DNA of 41,475 nucleotides from a virus. Shown here in pieces: positions 5,909 through 14,100 of the stretch (the first letter of the stretch is position 1; every line of letters begins with the position of its first letter). The notes under the pieces are model-generated. The model made no database searches, had not been told where the DNA came from, and worked only from the letters and a program-made list of their open reading frames with translations. Location of the stretch: the IMG/VR virus record IMGVR_UViG_3300047586_000013, positions 1-41,475 of that record. One strand, written 5' to 3'. The translations under genes were made by a program, and so were the position numbers.

Positions 5909-6460
5909 AAAGCGACCCCACTGGCGTATATCATATAGAGAAAAGATTTTTCGTAGTTGCGGCGGTAGCTTTTTGGGTATTGCTACAAATAATTGTGCGT
6001 CAGGATATGACATACTATAAAATAATAATTGACCCAGTGCCGACATTAAACTATGGTTATCAAAACCCATCTTAGCTTCTACAATCGCCGGCGGATCGCC
6101 AGGTATAAAAATATCTATAATTCCGGTTTCACACGGTTTTTCAGTTTCGTAAATTATGTCCCGCCGTTTCAGGTTATAACATAAACGTTTTATAAATTGT
6201 TTCTCGGATTCTGTTTTAATATCGCCACTCCATCTCGCTTCGTTTATCAACGCTTCTATAAGTTCGGAGTCGCGACTCAATAACAAATTAAACGTATGTT
6301 TACTATGGCGTTTCCGCGCGGATTCCCCGTTGAGATATTTAGGAATCTCATAAGAATAACAATTATTACAAACCCAATTATTTGTATCCATTACTTTAAA
6401 TGTATATCCGCAGCTCGGACACTCTTTTGGTTCTAAACAATTAGTAAACGCCGTAGTCAC
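5873..6460 (-). CDS. Zinc-ribbon PD-(D/E)XK nuclease
   Basis: The protein has 195 aa. An N-terminal zinc ribbon (C14-x2-C17, C31-x2-C34) precedes a helical linker. The C-terminal half has the PD-(D/E)XK core: IIDIF with Asp116, IVEAKMG with Glu128 and Lys130, and QLLFY (Q144, Y148), the QxxxY-like motif of RecB/Cas4-type nucleases. It would cut or process DNA, with the zinc ribbon possibly guiding substrate. It is a single-gene unit with its own TATA-like box 24-30 nt before GTG 6460 and almost no leader. It does not belong to a packaging or replication operon, so an accessory role (host takeover or exclusion of other elements) is plausible but unproven. Confidence 0.75.
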   Translation of the reverse strand: MTTAFTNCLEPKECPSCGYTFKVMDTNNWVCNNCYSYEIPKYLNGESARKRHSKHTFNLLLSRDSELIEALINEARWSGDIKTESEKQFIKRLCYNLKRRDIIYETEKPCETGIIDIFIPGDPPAIVEAKMGFDNHSLMSALGQLLFYSMSYPDAQLFVAIPKKLPPQLRKIFSLYDIRQWGRFTPTHAAPVMVY

Positions 6461-6482
6461 ATATACATATACGAAGATAATT

Positions 6483-6493
6483 CCATATAAACC
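6483..6493 (-). promoter_or_regulatory. TATA-like promoter of nuclease gene
   Basis: The minus strand reads GGTTTATATGG, centred about 27 nt before GTG 6460. This predicts a leaderless transcript. It lies right behind a terminator. Confidence 0.5.
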
Positions 6494-6515
6494 AATATAG
6501 CGCGCGGAGTGAAAG

Positions 6516-6545
6516 TAAAAAAAGAGAGGGATTAAAAATATCCCT
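6516..6545 (-). terminator. Terminator of tail/lysis transcript
   Basis: AGGGAT (6527-6532) pairs with ATCCCT (6540-6545) over a 7-nt A/T loop. The minus strand then has CTCTTTTTTTAC with seven T. It ends the long leftward structural transcript. Confidence 0.65.
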
Positions 6546-6745
6546 TAAGGTTGTGTCTCAACGGTAGTAAGTAGCGTTGCGAGTGCGGTAAATACGAACG
6601 CCACGAAACCGACTATCGACGTTTGTAGTGCAGTAAGGACAAAAAACTGTCCGATGCCGTTTGCTACGATTACCAGAAAACCAATGAGTAGAATCGCCAA
6701 CGCAATAGGCGGCATTTGCAAACTTCTATCTAATTTAACTGTCAT
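6545..6745 (-). CDS. Two-TM membrane protein (holin candidate)
   Basis: The protein has 66 aa. Two hydrophobic segments (about residues 12-32 and 35-61), separated by a short NGIGQ turn, give a holin-like hairpin. AGGAGGTGAAAC immediately precedes the ATG, the strongest ribosome site noted in the window. It is the last gene of the structural transcript, after a coiled-coil membrane protein. A holin role fits position and shape, but archaeal virus holins are poorly defined. Confidence 0.6.
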   Translation of the reverse strand: MTVKLDRSLQMPPIALAILLIGFLVIVANGIGQFFVLTALQTSIVGFVAFVFTALATLLTTVETQP

Positions 6746-6755
6746 GTTTCACCTC

Positions 6756-7145
6756 CTATCTTAAATGTACAAATTGAGTTAATATAATCAGAATAAACGA
6801 CGTTAACACCGTCGACAGGATAGCGATAAACCATCTAGAATTTCCTGATTGTATCTCCGCTATCTTATTGCTAAGTGTCCCATTGATCTCGCTTATCTTA
6901 CCGTTAATAATGTCTATAAGCTTCGCCTGCGCGGTTATATACGCCTCGTGCGACCTATCTAATCGTTCGATACTCTCTTTTATAGTTTTTATCTGTTCTT
7001 CGCGGAGCGTTTGCCCTCGCGCTAATTCATTACCGAGTTTATCGATATCGTCGAAACATCGTTCTAGATGCTCTACGCGGTACCGAAGGCTATTATTATT
7101 CGGCTGTTGTCCGTCTTTTTGGTTTGATGTATGTGGGTTATCCAT
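6756..7145 (-). CDS. Coiled-coil, tail-anchored membrane protein
   Basis: The protein has 129 aa. It has a polar N-terminus and a long coiled coil (about residues 20-105: RVEHLERCFDDIDKLGNEL and repeated I/L heptads). A single C-terminal membrane helix follows (WFIAILSTVLTSFILIILTQF). The layout is like XhlA/hemolysin-type holin accessories. Its ATG overlaps the end of the thioredoxin-like gene. A lysis or membrane-scaffold role is inferred. Confidence 0.6.
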   Translation of the reverse strand: MDNPHTSNQKDGQQPNNNSLRYRVEHLERCFDDIDKLGNELARGQTLREEQIKTIKESIERLDRSHEAYITAQAKLIDIINGKISEINGTLSNKIAEIQSGNSRWFIAILSTVLTSFILIILTQFVHLR

Positions 7146-7563
7146 TTAAGCTCCCCAGTATTGTCGCTTCACTCTGTACGGTATCAAACCGTTTAACTTC
7201 TTTCCCGTTTTTAAGGATAATCGTCGTCGGCGTCGTCTTTATATCCCACTGTTTGATAAGCGCCGTACCGGTAGAATTAGTCGTTAAGTTTATTACTGTC
7301 ACCATATGCGTCTTAGCTATATCTTGTATCGCCGGATTCTGCGCCGCGCAGTATTCGCACCCGTCCTGATTAAAGTAGATAATGCTCATCGTCGGCTTAA
7401 CGGTCGCGTTAACCGTCCTATTCACTATTATAATCGGACACGGCTTTTCTTGTTTACTATTCGCTAGATTATTAATGGTAATCGTCTGTATAGCAACCGA
7501 GAGCCCCCATAACCCGATAATAATAACGAGCGCGATTGCGAGAATCTTTTTTAACATCACCAT
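7138..7563 (-). CDS. Membrane-anchored thioredoxin-like protein
   Basis: The protein has 141 aa. Residues 5-27 form an N-terminal signal anchor, followed by a linker. The thioredoxin fold begins at about residue 58 (MSIIYFNQDGCEYC), with the active site C69-E-Y-C72. The loop DIKTTPTTIIL carries the expected cis-Pro, and KNGKEVKRFD closes the fold. It probably works outside the membrane as a disulfide oxidoreductase. It is encoded between a receptor-binding protein and membrane proteins of the putative lysis group. The same GCEYC active site and a similar TP loop occur in the tape measure protein (11147-16018), so the two may be partners or paralogues. The start could also be the third codon (ATG). 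Confidence 0.8.
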   Translation of the reverse strand: MVMLKKILAIALVIIIGLWGLSVAIQTITINNLANSKQEKPCPIIIVNRTVNATVKPTMSIIYFNQDGCEYCAAQNPAIQDIAKTHMVTVINLTTNSTGTALIKQWDIKTTPTTIILKNGKEVKRFDTVQSEATILGSLNG

Positions 7564-7597
7564 ATATGGATATGTAGTTTATCGTACTAATTCCTTC

Positions 7598-8851
7598 CTA
7601 GTACCTCGTAAGGTTCCGGTAATCATATGGAATAAATAACAACCGGGCGCCTATAGTTGCGGCGCTCGTATTCGCGAGGGTCGTAATCAACTGCGAACAG
7701 AATATTCCCGCGTAAGCACCGGAGCCATAATTCCCACCCGACGTCATGTAGCTATTATTTGTCGTAAACGTGGCCGTCGTGTAATAGTCGCACATATACG
7801 TTGATGAACTACCGCCCGACACGGTATACGGGAATAACTGCGCGGCTTCCGCAAACGTGCCAGGCATTCGCGTTATCCTCTTTATATACCCACTCGAAAG
7901 AGGCGCGGATATGTCCGCCTTTAGGTATCCAGTTCCTGCGTCGCTGTCAAACACATTACCGAGACTAAACCATAGGTTCCCACTTGTCGGGGCCGCATAG
8001 ATCCCGTCGATAAGTGTAGACGTATTACCCCATAGGTTCTCTATGCCACGATACGATACCGCGTAATCGGCGGTCGCGGGGATAACTACTTTCCCGCTGC
8101 CGTTACCCAGGTCGGAACACCCGGACGGCCCATCGAGGCTCGTATACCCCGTCTTCTGTTTAGCGGTCGATACGATGCCGGCACCGATATTCGACTGCGA
8201 ATCGAGGTTAGCGTACTCGACCATATATAACAACTGGATGGCGCTTAACGCCGTCCATTCTAATAACATCCACCCATAACCAGCAGCCGGCACCGCATCA
8301 ATACCAGACGCCACGCGGAACGCGGTAAGCGTGGTCGACGTCGTTGGCGTTATGTTCGGTTGCGACCATAAGAACGTACTCGCTACGTTTCCTTCGAACG
8401 CGCCGATATAGATATGATCCACGACGGAACCGTACCGGTTAAACGCGGGGTGTAACCTATACCCCTTTCGCGGATATGGGGATATATAATAGTCAGTCGT
8501 TGTAGCGCTTGAGTCTGGGCTGGTTATCTTTACCCAGAACTTAGGTACTTCCACCATTACTAACGGCACCGCCGCCGCGGAAAGCGCCATACGCGTACCG
8601 CCATCATCTAAATCGTCTATATCACTCCATATCGTGCCGACAGGCGTAAGGTATACGCGCCGCATGCCACCCCAGGGTGTATACGAAGAAAAATCTGATG
8701 TATGCGGCGTAACGCCGGTATTAACTGTCATACCAACAGCGTCACCGAGGCGCGTTAACGTCGGTGACGGCGCCGAGACATCGATGCGGACCCCGAATTC
8801 TAGCGGCGGCCGTACTGTGTCTAAGTTATTTGTGCGAGATGCGGTTATCAT
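7598..8851 (-). CDS. C-type-lectin-like receptor-binding tail protein 1
   Basis: The protein has 417 aa. The middle has LHPAFNRYGSVVDHIYIGAF and SYRGIENLWGNT, both typical of phage tail proteins whose C-terminus folds as a C-type lectin. The last part (GGNYGSGAYAGIF...ARLLFIP) has the closing pattern of such domains. The protein at 28426-29673 is a paralogue with the same order of motifs. It follows the Dit-like gene, the usual place for adsorption proteins. Related domains are targets of diversity-generating retroelements, but no reverse transcriptase is in this window. It would bind a host surface ligand at the tail tip. Confidence 0.75.
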   Translation of the reverse strand: MITASRTNNLDTVRPPLEFGVRIDVSAPSPTLTRLGDAVGMTVNTGVTPHTSDFSSYTPWGGMRRVYLTPVGTIWSDIDDLDDGGTRMALSAAAVPLVMVEVPKFWVKITSPDSSATTTDYYISPYPRKGYRLHPAFNRYGSVVDHIYIGAFEGNVASTFLWSQPNITPTTSTTLTAFRVASGIDAVPAAGYGWMLLEWTALSAIQLLYMVEYANLDSQSNIGAGIVSTAKQKTGYTSLDGPSGCSDLGNGSGKVVIPATADYAVSYRGIENLWGNTSTLIDGIYAAPTSGNLWFSLGNVFDSDAGTGYLKADISAPLSSGYIKRITRMPGTFAEAAQLFPYTVSGGSSSTYMCDYYTTATFTTNNSYMTSGGNYGSGAYAGIFCSQLITTLANTSAATIGARLLFIPYDYRNLTRY

Positions 8852-8853
8852 TG

Positions 8854-9678
8854 TTATACCCCGTTATACCGGTCTACCCATCGACATTTCACGTAAGACG
8901 TTGCATCCACGGCCCCGTCCACCTCGACATTTATAACATTTATACCTGGTACGAGAGGGAATAACGTCGAATTAGTGTCGAGATCCTGGAATACTCTATA
9001 TGCAGCTTCAACTATTGCCGACTGTTGCCCCAGTCGCGTATCTACTTGGAATACGTCGTTTGAAATACCCATCGCATACGTAAATTTAAAGTATTTCTGC
9101 GTATTAAAGTTCGTGACAGTTATTGCCGTTGAAGGTCCGTTAAACTCCCATATAGGATATGTGTCAACGTCGCCGGAATTATACACCGAATGATAACCAG
9201 CCAGCGCGTACGGACTCCACATTAGTTCGTTTTCGAGCGCATTATACCACGACGGTTCGTGCGCGTGAAATACCGCCACGAACTTACGAAACGTACTGTT
9301 TCCGGTGTCGGTGTTTTCGGGTAACGTCATACCCTCTTCATAATGACAATTTAAATAAAGTGTTTTCGAATCCGTGGTTACTACCTTTAGTTTACCCATA
9401 CCGTGTGTCGGATCAAAGGCGTCAGTAAGCATGCGCAGATTAGTAATAAAATCGGATGCGCTTGTACCGTAAACGACTATCGGTATGGTAACGTCGCGCG
9501 GTTCCGTTAATTGTAAGGTCAATTGGTCCCCAGGTGCGTTGTAATACTTATTAACTGCCATATCATATGGGGGCATCCACCGACCGTCTAGACCCTGTAA
9601 TACGCTATATTTTATGCCGTCGGTAAGGTCGAGCGAACCCCCATCCGAATCTATCCAGTATATTTTTTCAACTGTCAT
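8854..9678 (-). CDS. Distal tail (Dit-like) protein
   Basis: The protein has 274 aa. N-terminal LTDGIKYSVLQGLDGRWMPP and the later APGDQLTLQLTEPRDVTIPI match the start of siphovirus distal tail proteins. The segment FRKFVAVFHAHEPSWY fits the mid-domain in which these proteins form the hub ring. It sits immediately after the Gp37-like gene and before the lectin-like protein. It would connect the tail tube to the adsorption apparatus. Confidence 0.72.
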   Translation of the reverse strand: MTVEKIYWIDSDGGSLDLTDGIKYSVLQGLDGRWMPPYDMAVNKYYNAPGDQLTLQLTEPRDVTIPIVVYGTSASDFITNLRMLTDAFDPTHGMGKLKVVTTDSKTLYLNCHYEEGMTLPENTDTGNSTFRKFVAVFHAHEPSWYNALENELMWSPYALAGYHSVYNSGDVDTYPIWEFNGPSTAITVTNFNTQKYFKFTYAMGISNDVFQVDTRLGQQSAIVEAAYRVFQDLDTNSTLFPLVPGINVINVEVDGAVDATSYVKCRWVDRYNGV

Positions 9679-9680
9679 AT

Positions 9681-11153
9681 CTATCCGCCTCCGGTAGTAG
9701 TCCCGCTAGTATCTTTACTGCCCATCAACTGACGTACGACGCGTTCTAGCGCCTTTACGTGCGCATCCATGTTATGCCATCCTTTGTTTGCACTAGCTAT
9801 CTCACTCACCGTAGCGGTAACGACTTCCCCGGCAGAATCGACGGATATGTCTACCTGACGCACTAAATTATCGATATATGTCTCTTCACCTACACCGCGC
9901 GTCGGTAGCCGCACCCGTACGTAATCCCCGATCCAGAAATTATAATCGCCGGTTTCTGGTGTTAATATATACTGATTAGGCAGTTCTAATACCGTGGCCG
10001 TGACGTTTTTATTAAATAGAAGCGGCGTTACCTGCGCCTTTCCGACCGCGTCCATCTGTGTAAGTATTGCCGCCCGCGTCTGTCCGAGTTCGCCGGACGC
10101 GTCGCACATACCCTCGATAAGTCCGTACGTATTTTGCGATATGTCGGCATTAGGTGTATCGACACGCCGGAACATACGATACTCCCCTTCGCCCCACCCG
10201 CCGACGATCATTAAATTAGTACCGGGGCGTATTTCTTCGTAATCCAGGTTACTAACATTTCCTAATCGTTCGGAAAATATAACCTTCGTTTCCTTGCGCG
10301 GTGCCTGGCGAATGTTAAAATTTAGGTATACCCCACCGGAAACGGGTTGTTGTTCTATCCAGAATCGCACCTCTTGATAGGGGTATAACCGTATCGTGTT
10401 ATCGTCGTCGCCGGATATGAGCCACTTACACCCGTCCAATACTGATATAAATTTCTGCGTATACGTAACCGTATTGCCAACGTTGTTCGAAACCACGTCG
10501 AGCTGCGGCATATAACGGTAAGTATACGGATCGTTGAAAGTATCGTTAACGAGCCGGCCCATAACGGATCCCTGTGTACTGGTTATCTTATCCCACTGGT
10601 CGCCGGTGCCTGAATTATGCCCACCGATAAATAAGTGCGTCCAGGGCCCCCACGTCCCGGTTCCGTTTCCGGTATTCCAATCGAGTCCCGTTAACTGGTC
10701 CTTCGGCTGGTAATACCCGAAGTGCGTACACGACCACGCGCCACCATAACAATCCGGGTATATCAACTTATCTTGTAATAATATTTCATCGCTACTAAAC
10801 GTCACCTCGACCGTATCACTCACGCCCGATACCCTGGTGCGTTTGACTCCTGAGATAACACCGTTAAACATCGGTACCGTATCGTTATTGCGCCATATTA
10901 TAACACCCGTACCCTGAGGATTAAAGTTGCCATAGTTGTTCGTTAACCATGACGTCTCGGTACCCGGGTCTTGATCATCATCGTACCACGTATTAATAAA
11001 GTCGAGGGTATCCATCGTCATAACGACCGTTGAGATATCGCAGTATTTAAGCGACATCTGTAAGGTGACCCAGTTAAACACCGGCTCCCGTGGTGAAAAG
11101 TCGTAGTTACGCGCCCATATACGATAGGCATTTATTTGTTTAGCGCCTACCAT
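9681..11153 (-). CDS. Tail hub protein, Gp37-like
   Basis: The protein has 490 aa. The beta-rich N-terminus (MSLKYCDISTVVMTMD, GVIIWRNNDTVPMFNGVISG) resembles the siphovirus Gp37/Tal-type hub domain. The C-terminal part contains YVRVRLPTRGVGEETYI and a short helix (AHVKALERVVRQLMG), common in these proteins. It overlaps the end of the tape measure by 7 nt and precedes the Dit-like gene, as expected for a tail-tip hub. No peptidase motif is visible, so it is structural here. Confidence 0.72.
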   Translation of the reverse strand: MVGAKQINAYRIWARNYDFSPREPVFNWVTLQMSLKYCDISTVVMTMDTLDFINTWYDDDQDPGTETSWLTNNYGNFNPQGTGVIIWRNNDTVPMFNGVISGVKRTRVSGVSDTVEVTFSSDEILLQDKLIYPDCYGGAWSCTHFGYYQPKDQLTGLDWNTGNGTGTWGPWTHLFIGGHNSGTGDQWDKITSTQGSVMGRLVNDTFNDPYTYRYMPQLDVVSNNVGNTVTYTQKFISVLDGCKWLISGDDDNTIRLYPYQEVRFWIEQQPVSGGVYLNFNIRQAPRKETKVIFSERLGNVSNLDYEEIRPGTNLMIVGGWGEGEYRMFRRVDTPNADISQNTYGLIEGMCDASGELGQTRAAILTQMDAVGKAQVTPLLFNKNVTATVLELPNQYILTPETGDYNFWIGDYVRVRLPTRGVGEETYIDNLVRQVDISVDSAGEVVTATVSEIASANKGWHNMDAHVKALERVVRQLMGSKDTSGTTTGGG

Positions 11154-14100
11154 GGCGGCGCCCCACCACCATACTCTAATAACGACTGCATTTTAAGCTT
11201 TTTCATTATGGTTTTAACAATCTCATCGCTTTTAATCCCGGAGACGTTGATATTATACACTACATGCCGGCCCTTCGATGATGCTGTACTGTTCACCTGT
11301 TGCGATTGCGTTACAGATTGTATCGCCGAGGATACTGCGTCGTTAATCATAGGCTGTAGTTTCGTCAATGGTAGGAGTGCTTCGGCACCCGCTTCGCCGA
11401 ATATACGCATCGTCGCCTTAGTGGCGATACCGCCTTCTTGTCCGAGTAACCCCTTCGCGGCGTTAATCCCGGCTTGTCCTTCCGCCTGTGGATTAGTAGA
11501 CGCCGGTAGTTGCGCCCCGTAACCGCTTGAATCTAACCAGCTTCCGAAGTTACCAGTAGCACCGGATAGATCAGAACCCATACTGCCAACGTATCCGGCT
11601 TGATCGGCGTTTAACCCTGCTCCGGTTTGTGCGCTCCATACCTGCGCAGCTAACGTCGCTTCCTGGGACTGTAGGTTTTTAAACTCCGCGGTTTGCGCTA
11701 TCAGTCCCGCGTTAACCGTCGCGTCCGCACTTTCTATTAACTTATTATTTTGATTTAATATATTGCCGAACTGGTCGAGGTGTAACCCCATAGAAGTTAA
11801 GTAATTATTACCTAAAACTGTGAGGGCGTCCTGTGCTTTAAATTGCGTATTTAGTTTACCAGCATAGGCTACCTGCGATACTGCTTCTTTATACACGCCC
11901 GCGAGTCCGGTATTCCCGGCTTTATAGTCCGATTGCATCGCACCTATTTCTTTATTAATATTATCCGCCGACGTTTTCATACCGACGAGTTGATCGGTTT
12001 TACCCCAATCTACCGGCGTGGACTCACCGCGAGCCATCTCGTTTCCACCGTGCGCGGACATTGTACCTATCGCTCCGGCTTTCGTGGCCGTGCCGCCTGT
12101 AGCCCAATCTATTAAACCGACGATGGGATCTACAATCATGGATAATGGACTATTCCCGGGTTTCCCTATACCCTGGGTCATACCTTCCCACATCTGCGTA
12201 TCCTGCGCCTTTTGACCCCCTAAACCTAATACTTGTGCGATTGTTTTTCCATATACGTCGGCCCCGAGTCCGAGCGGCCCCACGACGGACTGACTGCCTA
12301 CGTTTTGATACCCTTCCGGCCCGTACGACGCCGGCCTTTGCGCGCTCGTCGCTTCCGCCGCCCCGGTTCCTAATTGTCCAGAATCCGTACCCGTTATGTA
12401 CCCTCGACTTGGATTAAGTATAGAACCTAAGACAGTAGAAGCTACAAAGTGCGTCGGATCGATGGCGTTTACGAACCCCTGCGCTATACTTGTAGGGGAT
12501 ATATTATCTAAAAGGTTAGTGGCCGCACCTACAGTTTGAGTAAGTGCCGGGAGGCCCGGAAATAGTGCGTTTTCGAAAGCCGGTCCCGCGGTCGGGAAAG
12601 TCTCTACGTTTATGTTTCCAGCGCCCGGCGATTTGGATGGTGCGGCGTTTAAAAGATTCTCTATAGGTTCCGTAATGGCTTTATATATCGGGTTAGACGT
12701 TATCGGCGTTTCGATGCCTAACATCCCGGTGGGGGTTCCCGTAGAGTCCCGAGCACCAGCACCCGTCCAGTTAGGACTTCCCAAGATTAATTGCGCCAGA
12801 GGCCCCATAGACGGCGATAATACCTGTGCGATAGTATTAAGGGGGGTGGTTATAGCAGCATATGGGCCGTTAGGATCGAGTAATCCGCCGGGGGTGGGTA
12901 CCTGCGAGGTTCCGGCCCCGCGCGCGTTCATCTCCGGCTGCGTTAAGCCTAATGCGTTCGTTAACCAATCGACGCCCCCACTCACTACGGAAGGTGCACT
13001 CATTATCGAAGTACCGAGCGTATTTCCTATAGTACCCCAATCGACATTTCCTATAGCGGAACCGACTGCGGTACCAATCTCCATAGGTGCGGCTATTAAC
13101 GCCGTGTTGCCGCTCTTACCGCTCGCTGGCGAGGTAGGATTAAGGAAACTATCTATCCCGCTTTTTATAGCACCCATAACGTCGGAACCGACGCCACCGA
13201 GAACCGATAAGCCGCCGCCTAATGTCGTCGTCGTGTCCGCCGCGTTGTTCGGCCCCGCCGCGAGTATCGCCGCCCTACTTGCGTCGGTTTCGCATATCCA
13301 GCACTTACCAGTATACCATGACGGTTGCGCCGGATATGATTTAATCGTCGCGTTGCCCGTGACGTTTGCCGCGGTGGCGTTAGCTAAAGTTGTATTACCC
13401 GGTCCAAAGTCCGGCGGTATTGTCGCCTGCGCCTTATATCCTGCCTGAACCGACTTGATCGCGGATACCATATCTCCTACTCCGCTAGTGTCGGCGAGGT
13501 ATTGACCGCTTGGCAGTATAACCCCTGGAGTCGATGTTAACCCAAATTTCTTAGCGTCCGCCGCGCCCGCTGCGCTGGTATTAATATCTAACGTTGTATA
13601 TGGGATACCTGCGGCCGTTAACTGTTGCTCTATCTGATCGCAGTATTCGCAGCCAGCTTGTCGAAGTACGGTCACCGCTGGCATAACTAAACTACCGTTA
13701 GCATTCACTGGTGAGGTAGAGTTACCCGTTACCGCCGTCGAGTTCCCGCCTCCCGGTTGTGTAACGCCCCATCCGGCTTCGGTTGCGTTTCCACCTGTCG
13801 ATGCTCCCGTGGGGCCGCTCGCAGTCATTGGCGTTGAATACATAGAACCGACGCCTATTAATGCCGCTTGAGTAACACCGAGAGACGCGGGTACTGAGGT
13901 TGTCGATAACGGTGTCGTCGATAGCTGGTAACCGATTAAGGCTTGCGTGGCATCCGTCGCCTGCGTCTGAGCGGCGGTATTATCATTCACTGCCGCCGTA
14001 TTATTATTAGACGCCGCTGCTGGACAACTACCACCGGAACACGCACTCGCGCCACTACCTGCGCCGGCGCTTCCGCTTGCGCCACTCGATGAACCGCACC

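Noticed and set aside
7598-8851. Diversity-generating retroelement
   Set aside because: The lectin-like protein fits a target, but I found no reverse transcriptase and no A-rich template repeat by eye in the window.
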